Counted from the stretch's first letter, positions 31,134 to 40,225 are shown. The stretch is 64,000 bases of DNA from Selenomonas sp. AB3002 (GCF_000702545.1 NZ_JNIO01000002.1:682001-746000), one strand, 5' to 3'. The notes: generated from the sequence alone by a model not told the origin. Made by a program: numbers and translations.

Positions 31134-32861
31134 TCAGTGTGACTGCGGCGGCGAGCAAGGCTCCAGATACTTATCCCCCTTGAGGAACTTCTCCTCAAAA
31201 TTCTCCTCGCTCTCCGGATGCCCAAACAGATATCCCTGAATAGCATCTGCCTTGCACTTCTCCGTCAGCAGCTTGTATTCCTCAATATCCTCCACGCCTT
31301 CAATATAGGCCTCTATACCCATGCTGTGGCAGAGGGCCACCACATACTCCACCAGCTTCTTGTCAAAATCATTCTCCAGGATCTTCTTCACGAACTCCCT
31401 ATCAATCTTCACGATATCGCAGGAAAGATTCTTGAAGGAAGCCAGGGAAGAATAGCCCGTGCCGAAATCGTCCATGGCAATCTTGATGCCCGCCTGGCGG
31501 AAGGCGTCGAATTGCTGATTCACAAAACTCCAGTCCGCCACAATCTTGCTTTCCGTCAGCTCCAGTACGATGGCCTCCGTGGGCAGTTCATAGCGTTCCA
31601 GGCACTCCAAAGCGTATTTCTTGAAGGAAAGATCCTTCACCTGCTCATAGCTCATGTTCACGCTAATGCGGAAATTGGGGCGCACCTTGCGCCATTCCTT
31701 GCAGATTCGCACGGCTTCCCGGAAAATCCACTTGCCCACAGGCACAATCAGCTTGGTTTCTTCCAGAATGGGGATGAACTCCATAGGCGCTACCATGCGG
31801 CCCTTGGGATTCCTCCAGCGCAGAAGGGACTCTGCCCCGATAAGCTCCCTGTCACTGGCCCGCACCTGGGGCTGGAAGAAGAGGCTGAAGCCCTCGCAGT
31901 CATTTTCCACGCAGTCCCAGAGAGAATCCCGCATGGTAATGGAGCGCACCCAGCGATTGTACTGCTCCTTGCTGAAAAGGCAGTTGCGGTTCTTCCCCGC
32001 CTGCTTGGCCAGATCCATAGCGGCCTCGGCGTGCTTGTGCAGCACCAGATAGTCCTTCCCCCCCTGGGGATAGAGCACAGTGCCGGCAGAAACCGTATTG
32101 AAATACTGGCGGCCATCCACGGTATAGGGATGAGCCAGACAACCCTGAATAGTGGCAAAGAGCTCTGCCACATCCTTTTCTTCTGCCCCCGGGCAGACAA
32201 TGGCAAACTGATCCCCGTCCAGCTTGTAGAGGGTCTGTTCCTGTGGCAGCACGGCCTCTATCTGCCGTGCCACCTCTTTCAGCACCCTGTCTCCCACCAC
32301 CCGGTTGTGGGTTTCATTGATGATCTTGAAGTTGTCCAGACCAAAGACCAGTATGGCACCGCCTTCACCGGTGGACCGGTAGGAGGAAAGGGCAGACTTC
32401 ACCGCCCGCTCAAACTGGTATTTGTTCAGGAGGCCTGTGACCTCATCTGCCTGATTGCGCTGGGACAGCCTGGTCATGACCCCGGTGAAGATGCTGGGAC
32501 GTCCCTCCCGGTCAAGGCCAACACAGCCACGGCAACGTATCCACACATAGCCATCCTTGCGGCTCTTCACACGGTATTCCAGCAAATGTTCCCGTGACTT
32601 GTGCTGCAGGACTGTCTCGATGGATTTCCGATAGCTTTCCCGCTCCTCGGGGTGTATCAGCGCGAACCAGCAACGGTTGAAATCCTCCAGAATTTCCCCG
32701 GGCAGTTCAAAATCCTGCACCAGGTTCGGAGATACCATCATCATGTTTTCCTGCATATCTGCCAGAAAGAGGTAGTCGTCAGTGGTCCTTTTCAGCAGGT
32801 CAAAAAAGAACTTGAAGCGTTTTAGATTGGGGCTGAGCGGCAGCCTGTTCATTTTTCTCAT
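31134..32861 (-). CDS. PAS-GGDEF-EAL cyclic-di-GMP protein
   Basis: A 575-residue soluble protein: a PAS-like domain (about 15-130), a GGDEF domain (about 140-300) and an EAL domain (about 310-560). The GGDEF active site is changed to LDGDQF, so cyclase activity is unlikely; it may bind GTP. In the EAL domain, ESLLRW replaces EALLRW, but NMSYEQ, ELTES, DDFGTGYSS and KIDREF are present, so phosphodiesterase activity is plausible. It would lower cyclic-di-GMP in response to the PAS signal and could affect motility or adhesion, both of which are encoded in this window. The ATG at 32861 is 8 nt after AGGA; ATG codons at 32870 and 32867 are too close to it. Confidence 0.9.
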   Translation of the reverse strand: MRKMNRLPLSPNLKRFKFFFDLLKRTTDDYLFLADMQENMMMVSPNLVQDFELPGEILEDFNRCWFALIHPEERESYRKSIETVLQHKSREHLLEYRVKSRKDGYVWIRCRGCVGLDREGRPSIFTGVMTRLSQRNQADEVTGLLNKYQFERAVKSALSSYRSTGEGGAILVFGLDNFKIINETHNRVVGDRVLKEVARQIEAVLPQEQTLYKLDGDQFAIVCPGAEEKDVAELFATIQGCLAHPYTVDGRQYFNTVSAGTVLYPQGGKDYLVLHKHAEAAMDLAKQAGKNRNCLFSKEQYNRWVRSITMRDSLWDCVENDCEGFSLFFQPQVRASDRELIGAESLLRWRNPKGRMVAPMEFIPILEETKLIVPVGKWIFREAVRICKEWRKVRPNFRISVNMSYEQVKDLSFKKYALECLERYELPTEAIVLELTESKIVADWSFVNQQFDAFRQAGIKIAMDDFGTGYSSLASFKNLSCDIVKIDREFVKKILENDFDKKLVEYVVALCHSMGIEAYIEGVEDIEEYKLLTEKCKADAIQGYLFGHPESEENFEEKFLKGDKYLEPCSPPQSH

Positions 32862-32941
32862 GGTCATCATCCTACTATTCTCTATAGTTGCAGCTTTTTA
32901 ATACATTCAAGGCCGGCCCTCCTTTCTCCTGCCTGAAAAAG

Positions 32942-32972
32942 AAAAAACCCGCTCCTTATAAAGAAGCGGGTT
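32942..32972 (-). terminator. terminator of fumarase-fumarate reductase operon
   Basis: The minus strand reads AACCCGCTTC...GAGCGGGTT followed by TTTTTTC, about 20 nt after the frdB stop. Confidence 0.9.
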
Positions 32973-32992
32973 CATTATGCAAGGAATAAGCC

Positions 32993-33745
32993 TTAGTGGT
33001 TGAAGATATTCTTCAGGGCCTGCTTGTTCACATCGCGGTTCAGCTGAGCAAGGTAAGTGGTCAGCTTGATCTGCTTGGGGCAGACCTCCACGCAGTTCTG
33101 GCTGTTGCCGCAGCTGGTGATGCCGCCCTTCTCCATCAGGGCGTTCAGGCGCTTCGGAGCGTCGAACTTTCCGAGGGGATGCAGGTTGAAGAGGTAAGCC
33201 TGTACCGTAGGAGCAGGTCCGATGAAGTCGGACTGGGGTCCCACATTGGGGCAGGCCTCCAGGCAGCAGCCGCAGGTCATGCAGTGAGAGATCTCATAAG
33301 CAGTCTGTGCGGTGTAGGGGTTCTGGATGGGAGCGTCCTTGACGTCCCAGCTGCCGTCCACTTCCACCCAGCCCTGGATCTTCTTGAGGCTCTCGAACAT
33401 GACGGAGCGGTCAATGAGAAGGTCGCGGATAACCGGGAAGGTACGGGCCGGTGCCAGATGGATGGGCTGCTGCAGGTTGTCCACCAGGGAGCAGCAAGCC
33501 TGACGGGGAATGCCGTTGATGACCATCATGCAGGCGCCGCAGACTTTCTCCAGGCAGTTGCACTCCCAGACTACGGGAGCTACGCGCTTGCCGTCAACGG
33601 TGACGGGGTTCTTCTGGATTTCCATGAGTGCGGCCACCATGTTGAGGCCGGGGCGGTATGGTACATCGAATTCCTGGGTATACGGCGCGCTTTCCGGGCC
33701 GTCCTGGCGCTCGATGATGAGTCTGACCATTTTCTGTTCTGCCAT
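32993..33745 (-). CDS. frdB: fumarate reductase/succinate dehydrogenase iron-sulfur subunit
   Basis: A 250-residue protein. The plant-type [2Fe-2S] motif is C64-x4-C69-x2-C72-x11-C84; the bacterial ferredoxin part has CMTCGCCLEACP and CGNSQNCVEVCPK for the [4Fe-4S] and [3Fe-4S] clusters. It passes electrons from the membrane cytochrome b to the FrdA flavin at the cytoplasmic face. AAGGAGGA precedes the ATG. It is the last gene of the operon, separated from frdA by a 187-bp gap holding a structured palindrome, which is unusual for such a tightly coupled pair. Confidence 0.96.
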   Translation of the reverse strand: MAEQKMVRLIIERQDGPESAPYTQEFDVPYRPGLNMVAALMEIQKNPVTVDGKRVAPVVWECNCLEKVCGACMMVINGIPRQACCSLVDNLQQPIHLAPARTFPVIRDLLIDRSVMFESLKKIQGWVEVDGSWDVKDAPIQNPYTAQTAYEISHCMTCGCCLEACPNVGPQSDFIGPAPTVQAYLFNLHPLGKFDAPKRLNALMEKGGITSCGNSQNCVEVCPKQIKLTTYLAQLNRDVNKQALKNIFNH

Positions 33746-33778
33746 TTCTTATAATCCTCCTTCGAGCAGAGGCTGATG

Positions 33779-33921
33779 CTGACCGGATTCGCCGCCAGCC
33801 TGACGGCTATTTTTCCGCCTTACTGCGTCAACGCTCCTCCGCATAGCAACCGCTATGCGTCGTCGTGTTTCCTTGTCAGGCAAAAAAATATCTCGTCATA
33901 CTGGCTGGCTCACTCGGTCAG
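33779..33921. repeat. 143-bp multi-branched palindrome between frdA and frdB
   Basis: The outer arms are CTGACCG/CGGTCAG and GCCAGCC/GGCTGGC; the next level is TTTTTGCC/GGCGGAAAAA; the centre is GCATAGC-GGTT-GCTATGC. It is unrelated in sequence to the GGGGGACC-type elements of this window. It lies within the frd transcript, so it would fold in the mRNA. It has the features of a non-autonomous palindromic (MITE-like) insertion. Confidence 0.75.
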
Positions 33922-33932
33922 TATCAACCTTC

Positions 33933-35762
33933 TTATTCTTTCTTAGCCACAGCGTAGTTACGGGCACGGGGCTTGATAAGGGAATGATCGAATTCCATGT
34001 AGGAAACCTGGGGCTCCTCGGTCTTCGGATCATAGTCCACGATGGTGGTCTTCATGAAGCGCTCATCGTCGCGGCCCATGAAGACCAGCTCGCCCTGCTC
34101 GTCGGTCTGACGGTTGCCATTCGCATCCAGGACAATCTTGGCATGTGCGCCGCGGGACTCGTCACGGCAACGGGCACCCTTGGTGACCACCATAGCATAG
34201 AGGATCATGTTGCGGAGCTGGCGCACGAACATAGCTTCCTGGTTAGCCCAGTTGCCATGGTCGGTGACACCGATGTTATCCCAGCGCTTGAGGATTTCCT
34301 TGAGCTCCTTGAGGCACTGGTCAAGGCCGATGTTGTCGCGCTCGATGGACACGTACTTGTACATGATCTCGCCCATCTCATGATGGAGCTTGTGAGCGTT
34401 CTCAGGGCCGTTCATGTTGCGGATCTTGTCGAACTCAGCTACGCACTCCTTGCGGGCTGCTTCCATCTCTGCCTCGGTGAGGGGATCACCCAGCTCGCCA
34501 CTGCGGGCCCAGCGCAGAGCCTCGGGGCCGGAAACAGTGCCGGAGTAGGTAGCGGACAGCAGGGAGTTTGCGCCCAGACGGTTTGCACCGTGATACTGGT
34601 AGTCGCACTCGCCGGAGGCCATGAGGCCGGGGATATTCGTATGATGCAGGCGGTCTACCCAGATGCCGCCCATGGAATAGTGGACGGAGGGGAAGATCTC
34701 CATAGGCACATCAGCCGGGCTCTTGCCCACGAAGTCAGTGTACATCTCCAGGATGCCGCCCAGCTTGCGCTCGAGGTAGTCACGATCGATATGGGAGAGG
34801 TCGAGATACACGCGGTTCGGCTCATGCATGCCGAGACCCATGTGGACGCAGACCTTGTAGATGGCACGGGATGCCACGTCGCGGGGCACCAGGTTGCCGT
34901 AAGCCGGATACATATCCTCCAGGAAGTACCAGCGCTCTTTCTCGCCGGTCTCCGGGTTGTCACGCCATACCCAGACACGTCCGCCCTCACCGCGGCAAGC
35001 CTCGGACATAAGACGGTTCTTGTCGGGGCCGGGGATAGCCGTGGGATGGATCTGGATAAACTCAGGGTTGGCCAGATGTGCGCCATCCTTATACACAGAG
35101 GTCACAGCGGAGCCGTTGCAGATAGTGGAAGCGGTGCAGCGTCCGAACACCATGCCCGGGCCGCCGGTAGCCAGGATGACCACGTCAGCCGGGAAAGCCA
35201 CGATCTCGTTGGAGTTCATGTTCTGCGCCACGATGCCGCGGACAACACCCTGCTTGTTCTTGATGACCTTGATGAATTCCCAGAACTCATACTTGGTCAC
35301 CTTGCCCTTGACTTCCCAATGACGGACCTGCTCGTCCAGAGCATAGAGAAGCTGCTGGCCCGTGGTGGAGCCAGCGAAGCAGGTGCGCTTGTTCTTCTGG
35401 CCGCCGAAGTTACGGAGGTCAAGCACGCCCTCGGGAGTGCGGGTGAAGGGCACGCCCATGCGGTCAAACATCTTGATGAGCTTCGGAGCTGCCTCAACCA
35501 TGCCCTTGACAGCCAGCTGGTCAGCCAGGAAGTCGCCGCCGTAAACCGTATCATCGAAGTGCTCGTAGATGCTGTCATGCTCGCCCTTAGTGTCCATGCA
35601 GGCGTTGATGCCGCCCTGAGCGCAGAGGGAGTGGGAACGCTTCACGGGGCAGTAGGAGAACAGGTCTACCTTGCCGCCGCCTTCGCAGATTTTCATGGTA
35701 GCCATAAGGCCGGACAGACCGCCGCCTACGACTATGATTTTATTTTCAGGTGCTTTAGCCAT
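33933..35762 (-). CDS. frdA: fumarate reductase/succinate dehydrogenase flavoprotein subunit
   Basis: A 609-residue flavoprotein. VVGGGLSGL at 11-19 binds the FAD ADP part, and H44 in KRSHSLCAQGG is the expected site of covalent FAD attachment. The catalytic segment HPTAIPG lies near residue 242 and the substrate-binding RGEGGRVW near residue 263. It reduces fumarate to succinate (or the reverse) in the cytoplasm. Fermentative succinate/propionate metabolism and the upstream fumarase genes make the reductive direction likely. It is placed after the cytochrome b gene with a 12-nt gap and AAAGGAG before the start. Confidence 0.97.
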   Translation of the reverse strand: MAKAPENKIIVVGGGLSGLMATMKICEGGGKVDLFSYCPVKRSHSLCAQGGINACMDTKGEHDSIYEHFDDTVYGGDFLADQLAVKGMVEAAPKLIKMFDRMGVPFTRTPEGVLDLRNFGGQKNKRTCFAGSTTGQQLLYALDEQVRHWEVKGKVTKYEFWEFIKVIKNKQGVVRGIVAQNMNSNEIVAFPADVVILATGGPGMVFGRCTASTICNGSAVTSVYKDGAHLANPEFIQIHPTAIPGPDKNRLMSEACRGEGGRVWVWRDNPETGEKERWYFLEDMYPAYGNLVPRDVASRAIYKVCVHMGLGMHEPNRVYLDLSHIDRDYLERKLGGILEMYTDFVGKSPADVPMEIFPSVHYSMGGIWVDRLHHTNIPGLMASGECDYQYHGANRLGANSLLSATYSGTVSGPEALRWARSGELGDPLTEAEMEAARKECVAEFDKIRNMNGPENAHKLHHEMGEIMYKYVSIERDNIGLDQCLKELKEILKRWDNIGVTDHGNWANQEAMFVRQLRNMILYAMVVTKGARCRDESRGAHAKIVLDANGNRQTDEQGELVFMGRDDERFMKTTIVDYDPKTEEPQVSYMEFDHSLIKPRARNYAVAKKE

Positions 35763-35774
35763 TGATATTCTCCT

Positions 35775-36401
35775 TTACATCACGAAATAGCTGCCCATGA
35801 ATGCCAGAGTCACGAGGCACAGAGCCGCGCAGAGGCACATGCTGAGAGCACCGATCACATTCTGGATGCGGGGACCCTTGGCGATGCCCCAGGTCATGCA
35901 GAAGGTGGTGATGCCGTTGCAGAAGTGGAAGATAGCAGCGAACATGCCGATGATGTAGAGAACTGCCACGATGGGGCTGCCGGTGAAGTAGCTCTGGAGG
36001 AGCTCATAAGAAATAGGCGTGCCCGTGATGCCCTTGGTGAAGACACGGAGATAGAACACGTGCCAGATCAGGAAGACCACCAGGAACCAGGCCGTCCAGC
36101 GCTGGAAGGCGAACTGCCAGTTGCGGATGTAGCCCATGCGGCCAGGGTTGTTGTTGGCCTGCAGGCAGATGTAGATGCCGTACAGGGCATGGAAAAGCAG
36201 GGGCACGGCGATAGCGCCGATTTCAATGCCCAGGAAAATAGGATGGGGAATGAGCTCCATCATAGCAAGAGCGCCATTCAAGGCTTTCGGACCGCCCAGA
36301 GCCATCGAGTTGGTGAAAATGTGCTCGAAGATGACTCCGCCAAGCACCAGCAAACCAACTATGGAGTGCAGGCGGCGCAGATAAAAAGTAGTGTGAAACA
36401 T
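35775..36401 (-). CDS. frdC: fumarate reductase/succinate dehydrogenase cytochrome b subunit
   Basis: A 208-residue membrane protein with five hydrophobic helices and several His residues suited to bind two haems b (RRLHSIVG, FEHIF, LFHALYGIY, WHVFY, FHFCNGI). This is the single-subunit, di-haem type of membrane anchor (B. subtilis/Wolinella type). It links menaquinol oxidation to fumarate reduction. The ATG at 36401 has TAGGAGGTACAG upstream; the longer frame to 36452 has no signal. It is between fumarase beta and frdA. Confidence 0.95.
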   Translation of the reverse strand: MFHTTFYLRRLHSIVGLLVLGGVIFEHIFTNSMALGGPKALNGALAMMELIPHPIFLGIEIGAIAVPLLFHALYGIYICLQANNNPGRMGYIRNWQFAFQRWTAWFLVVFLIWHVFYLRVFTKGITGTPISYELLQSYFTGSPIVAVLYIIGMFAAIFHFCNGITTFCMTWGIAKGPRIQNVIGALSMCLCAALCLVTLAFMGSYFVM

Positions 36402-36511
36402 TCTGTACCTCCTAAATATAATTATGCCAAGGCGCCACCTCCGGCGCCCCACCGCTCACAGAGGAACGGTCAGGCACCGGCAGGGACACCGCTTACACCA
36501 GTTCAGATGTC

Positions 36512-37078
36512 TCAATAACCCTTCAGGGTACGATACTTGGCCTGATTGGTCTCATAGAGGCTATTGCCCTCGCAGTCGATGACCACGATGGCAGGGAAAT
36601 CCTCTACCGTCAGGCGGGCTACGGCCTCAGGGCCCAGCTCCGGATAGGCCAGCACTTCGTACTTCTTCACAGACTTGGCGATAAGGGCTGCTGCGCCGCC
36701 TACGGCAGCGAAGTAGGTCACGCCGTTCTTCTTCATGGACTCAATGACTTCCTTGGAACGGGAGCCCTTGCCGATCATGCCCTTGATGCCCTGATCCAGC
36801 ATAGTGGGAGTGTAGGCATCCATGCGGCCGGAAGTGGTGGGACCGCAGGAACCGATGGGGTCACCCGGCTTGGCCGGCGTAGGTCCGAGATAGTAAACCA
36901 TCTGGTCCTTCCAGTCCACGGGCAGCTCCTCCCCACGGGCCAGAGCCTCGGTCATGGCCTTGTGGGCTGCGTCGCGGGCAGCGATGATGGTGCCGGAAAT
37001 CAGCACAGCATCACCAGCTTTGAGCTTCCTGGACATTTCCTCTGTAAACGGAGTCTGTATGCGAATCTGTTCTGCCAT
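36512..37078 (-). CDS. class I fumarate hydratase beta subunit
   Basis: A 188-residue protein of the Fe-S hydro-lyase C-terminal family. Features include YYLGPTPAKPGDPIGSCGPT near residue 68, GKGSRSKE near 103 and a Rossmann-like C-terminal part. With the alpha subunit, 18 nt upstream, it forms the oxygen-sensitive class I enzyme that dehydrates malate to fumarate. The close relative tartrate dehydratase cannot be excluded from sequence alone, but the location before frdCAB supports fumarase. Confidence 0.92.
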   Translation of the reverse strand: MAEQIRIQTPFTEEMSRKLKAGDAVLISGTIIAARDAAHKAMTEALARGEELPVDWKDQMVYYLGPTPAKPGDPIGSCGPTTSGRMDAYTPTMLDQGIKGMIGKGSRSKEVIESMKKNGVTYFAAVGGAAALIAKSVKKYEVLAYPELGPEAVARLTVEDFPAIVVIDCEGNSLYETNQAKYRTLKGY

Positions 37079-37096
37079 TATTATTCCTCCCGTTCC

Positions 37097-37939
37097 TCAA
37101 AGTACCTTGTGGCTGTGGCGCATAGCATGGCAGCAGATGGTCACTGCCACCGGCAGGCCTGCGATGTGAGTGGGGCCCCACTCGATGTTCACAGCCAGAG
37201 CGGAAGTGGTGCCGCCCAGCTGGGGGCCGATGCCCGTCTGGTTGATGAGCTCCAGAAGCTCCTCTTCCAGCTTGGCATACTCAGGCATGGGGTTGCGCTG
37301 GTCGATGGAACGGGTGAGTGCCTTCTTGGACAGGAGGGCTGCACGGTCCATGGTGCCGCCGATGCCGATGCCTACCACCATGGGCGGGCAGGGGTTCATG
37401 CTGGCATGGAGGATGATGTCCATGACAGCCTTCTTTACGCCTTCCACGCCGTCAGCAGGTACCAGCATCTTCACGCCGGACTTGTTCTCAGAGCCGAAGC
37501 CCTTGGGAGCAACAGTGATCTCCAGCTTGTCACCGGGCACAATCTCGGTGTAGATGACACCAGGCGTATTATTCTGAGTGTTCTTGCGGTTGAAGAGAGG
37601 CTCTGCCACCACTGATTTTCTGAGATAGCCCTCGGTATAGCCCTTGGCGATACCCTCGTTGATGGCATCCTCCAGATTGCCGCCAGTGATATGCAGGTCC
37701 TGTCCTACCTTCAGGAAGACAATGGTCATGCCCGTATCCTGGCAGTAGGGCCTGTCTTCTGCCCTTGCAATCTCTGCATTGCGGATGATCTGGTCCAGCA
37801 CATTCTGGCCTACGGGAGATTTCTCAGTCTCGCGACCGCGCTTGAGGCCTTCATAGACATCCTGGGGCAGGTAGTAGGCTGCTTCCTTGCACATCTGTGC
37901 GACGGTTTCAGTGATTTGTTTTGCGTCCAATTCTCGCAA
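37097..37939 (-). CDS. class I fumarate hydratase alpha subunit
   Basis: A 280-residue protein. The three cysteines expected to hold the [4Fe-4S] cluster are seen in DRPYCQDTG, NPCPPMVVG and TICCHAMRH. The start is taken as TTG at 37939, because GGGAGGG lies 7 nt upstream and homologues begin MRELDA; an ATG at 37954 overlaps the Shine-Dalgarno region. It is the first gene of the fumarase-fumarate reductase operon, with a near-consensus promoter at 37984-38012. The operon makes succinate from malate in the reductive branch that ends in propionate. Confidence 0.93.
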   Translation of the reverse strand: MRELDAKQITETVAQMCKEAAYYLPQDVYEGLKRGRETEKSPVGQNVLDQIIRNAEIARAEDRPYCQDTGMTIVFLKVGQDLHITGGNLEDAINEGIAKGYTEGYLRKSVVAEPLFNRKNTQNNTPGVIYTEIVPGDKLEITVAPKGFGSENKSGVKMLVPADGVEGVKKAVMDIILHASMNPCPPMVVGIGIGGTMDRAALLSKKALTRSIDQRNPMPEYAKLEEELLELINQTGIGPQLGGTTSALAVNIEWGPTHIAGLPVAVTICCHAMRHSHKVL

Positions 37940-37983
37940 AGTAATCCCTCCCATAAATACAACTTATCACACATCCGTGCTCC

Positions 37984-38012
37984 ATAATAGCACATTTTAT
38001 CCTTGTTTTCAA
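37984..38012 (-). promoter_or_regulatory. promoter of fumarase-frd operon
   Basis: TTGAAA (38007-38012), 17-nt spacer, TATTAT (37984-37989) on the minus strand, about 45 nt upstream of the fumarase alpha start. Confidence 0.85.
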
Positions 38013-38033
38013 GCAATTCACAAATGCGAGAAG

Positions 38034-38084
38034 CCCGCGAAAATACTGAAGCGGATTCACTTTTCCGCTTCCCTTTACGCGGGT
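38034..38084. other. two-level hairpin upstream of fum promoter
   Basis: CCCGCG...CGCGGG encloses AAGCGGA...TTCCGCTT. It could end the preceding rph-rdgB-yfcE transcript although no T-run follows, or act as a regulatory structure. No gene is present in 37955-38184. Confidence 0.4.
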
Positions 38085-38184
38085 GGGATGGCACAGGTAT
38101 GCGATACTTACCACATCACCTGCTTATTCTATTTCAACCTGGGAAAATCCTGCTTTATGAGGAGTATTTTTTAAGAAACTGCTC

Positions 38185-38703
38185 TCAGTAAAGCATGCTG
38201 GCATCTGTATCTTCAAGGCGGAGCAGCCTTACCTGGGGCTCCCTGCCCTTCTCCAATTCCAACAACATGAAAGAACCGTAGGAATCATCCCGCGGCCGGC
38301 CGATGCTGCCCGGATTAAGGATGGTGAGGCGGTCACTGCCTGCCGGGCTGATATCTGCGATATGGGTATGACCGTAGACAGCAATGTCCGCTCCCATATT
38401 GAGAGCATTTTCCGCCAGAATCTCCGTACCATAGCGCACCCCGTGCTCATGGCCGTGGGTGAGCATGATATGGAATCCTTCCAGTACCACCATCAAATCC
38501 TCCGGGTCCTTGCTGTGAGGCCAGTCCCCATTGCCGGCTACCTTGTAGACTTTCTTGCCGGAAGCCATCTCAAGGTATTCCGCATCCACCACAAAATCCC
38601 CGGCATGAAGCCAGCATTCCACTTCATTTATCCCCGGCATGGCCAGCATCATATCAATGGCGGCGGTATTGCCGTGGCTGTCGCTTACCAGTCCTATGAT
38701 CAT
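38185..38703 (-). CDS. YfcE/MJ0936-type metallophosphoesterase
   Basis: A 172-residue phosphoesterase with the metal motifs SDSHGN (residues 7-12), HAGD near 33, AGNGDW near 58, THGHEHG near 80 and GHTH near 101. Enzymes of this family cleave phosphodiesters with Mn2+; the physiological substrate is usually unknown. The start overlaps the end of rdgB by 4 bp, so both are co-translated. It ends the rph-rdgB unit. Confidence 0.92.
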   Translation of the reverse strand: MIIGLVSDSHGNTAAIDMMLAMPGINEVECWLHAGDFVVDAEYLEMASGKKVYKVAGNGDWPHSKDPEDLMVVLEGFHIMLTHGHEHGVRYGTEILAENALNMGADIAVYGHTHIADISPAGSDRLTILNPGSIGRPRDDSYGSFMLLELEKGREPQVRLLRLEDTDASMLY

Positions 38704-39305
38704 AAGACACTTTCCTCCAGCATTTTCTTCAGCTTTTCCATAGCCCGGGCCCGGTGGCTGATGGTGCCCTTCTCCTCCAAAGTCAGCTCTGCCATGGTGC
38801 GCCCGGAAAGCTCCCCTTCCGTCACATAGAAGTAGGGGTCATAGCCAAAGCCATTCTCTCCCCTGCAGGGCTCCTTCACCACACCTTCGCAGCTGCCGGA
38901 AGCTGTGAGCTCCGCCCCGTCAAGGCCGGCAAAGGCAAGCACGCAGCGGTAGGCAGCCCTGGACTCAGTCACACCTTTGGCCGCCAGCTCTGCCAGAAGC
39001 TTTGCATTGTTGGCCTCATCGTCCCCGTGATGGCCGCAGAAGCGGGCCGAATGCACCCCGGGGGCGCCCCCCAAAGCCTCTACCTCAAGTCCCGAATCGT
39101 CCGCCATGGCAGCGCAGCCAGTTTTCTCACGATAGTAACGGGCCTTTAGAAGAGAATTCGCCTCAAAGGTCGTTCCATCCTCTATTGGTTCGGGAATTTC
39201 CGGGAAATCTTTCAGGGAAAGTATTTCTACGGGCAAATCCTGAAGCATTTCGCGCATTTCGCGCAGCTTGCCCTGATTGCCTGTAGCCATAAGTATCTTA
39301 ATCAC
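38700..39305 (-). CDS. rdgB: XTP/dITP pyrophosphatase (HAM1/RdgB)
   Basis: A 201-residue protein with ATGNQGKLREM near the start, ADDSGLEVEALGGAPGVHSAR near residue 68 and GENGFGYDPYF near residue 148. It removes non-canonical purine nucleotides (ITP, XTP) from the pool. GTG at 39305 is preferred over TTG at 39308 because GGAGG is 6 nt away. rph upstream and the phosphoesterase downstream form the usual Firmicute grouping. Confidence 0.95.
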   Translation of the reverse strand: MIKILMATGNQGKLREMREMLQDLPVEILSLKDFPEIPEPIEDGTTFEANSLLKARYYREKTGCAAMADDSGLEVEALGGAPGVHSARFCGHHGDDEANNAKLLAELAAKGVTESRAAYRCVLAFAGLDGAELTASGSCEGVVKEPCRGENGFGYDPYFYVTEGELSGRTMAELTLEEKGTISHRARAMEKLKKMLEESVL

Positions 39306-39343
39306 CAAAATCCTCCTTCGATAGCAGGAACATTAATCGCCGA

Positions 39344-39475
39344 CCTTACCTGCCCCGTGAAACGGGGAAGGGGGACCGCCGCTAGGCGGTGGAAGGGGCG
39401 GAGGTAACGTTACGGCTTCGATTCCCCCTTCCACCGGCTTCGCCGGTCCCCCTCCCCCGCAAGCGGTGGAGGTAA
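39344..39475. repeat. nested palindromic intergenic element, copy C
   Basis: It starts ACCTTACCTGCCCCGTGAAA and ends GCGGTGGAGGTAAC. The modules are GACCGCCGCTAGGCGGTGGAA and CCACCGGCTTCGCCGGTCC. It occupies the rph-rdgB gap and would be transcribed between the two genes. Confidence 0.82.
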
Positions 39476-39478
39476 CAT

Positions 39479-40225
39479 CTACCCTTCACGTCCTACCAGC
39501 CAAACCAGTTCCCCCCCAAGCACATCTTTCTGATAGGAAATCAATTCGCGGCAGCCTTTCTCTCCCAGGGCCAGCAGCTCGTTCAGCTCCTCATGGGTGA
39601 AGGGTCTGCCCTCACCGGTGCCCTGCACCTCCACGAAGCGGCCTTCCCCTGTCATGACCACGTTCATATCTACAATGGCCTGGGAATCCTCCTCATAGCA
39701 GAGGTCCAGGATAGGCTCCCCCTCATGGCTCACGCCTACGCTGATGGCGGAGACGAAATCCTTCACCGGGAAGATGCCCCCTTTCTGATAGAAGGTGGAG
39801 CAGGCCTCCACCAAAGCCACGAAAGCTCCGGTAATGGAAGCGGTGCGGGTGCCGCCATCTGCCTGTATCACATCGCAGTCAATCATGATAGTGCGCTCGC
39901 CCAGGGCCTTGGTGTCCACCACAGAGCGCAGGGCACGGCCTATGAGGCGCTGTATCTCCTGGGTGCGGCCGGACTGCTTTCCCTTGGTGGCCTCACGAGG
40001 ACTGCGGGTGCCCGTGGCACTGGGCAGCAGTGAATACTCTGCCGTGATCCAGCCCTCACCGGTGCCCTTCATGAAGAAAGGCACGCGGTCCTCAATGCTG
40101 GCAGCACAGATGACCTTGGTATTGCCCATCTCTATGAGCACCGAGCCAGCAGGGTATTTCTGAAAGCGGCGTTCCATGCGGTAGTGACGCAGATCACCCG
40201 CACCGCGCCTGTCTGTTCTAGGCAT
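39479..40225 (-). CDS. rph: ribonuclease PH
   Basis: A 248-residue phosphorolytic exoribonuclease with [20 protein letters not shown] near residue 68, GRALRSVVD near 94 and [19 protein letters not shown] near 117. It trims tRNA 3' ends using phosphate. AAAAGGAG precedes the ATG. It leads the rph-rdgB-yfcE group. Confidence 0.97.
   Translation of the reverse strand: MPRTDRRGAGDLRHYRMERRFQKYPAGSVLIEMGNTKVICAASIEDRVPFFMKGTGEGWITAEYSLLPSATGTRSPREATKGKQSGRTQEIQRLIGRALRSVVDTKALGERTIMIDCDVIQADGGTRTASITGAFVALVEACSTFYQKGGIFPVKDFVSAISVGVSHEGEPILDLCYEEDSQAIVDMNVVMTGEGRFVEVQGTGEGRPFTHEELNELLALGEKGCRELISYQKDVLGGELVWLVGREG

Noticed and set aside
31218-32597. 459-codon plus-strand frame
   Set aside because: Antisense of the GGDEF-EAL gene; no recognisable domain.
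33855-35765. 636-codon open frame on the plus strand
   Set aside because: It is the antisense of frdA, whose protein matches a known family over its full length. High GC-bias of codon positions keeps the opposite frame open.
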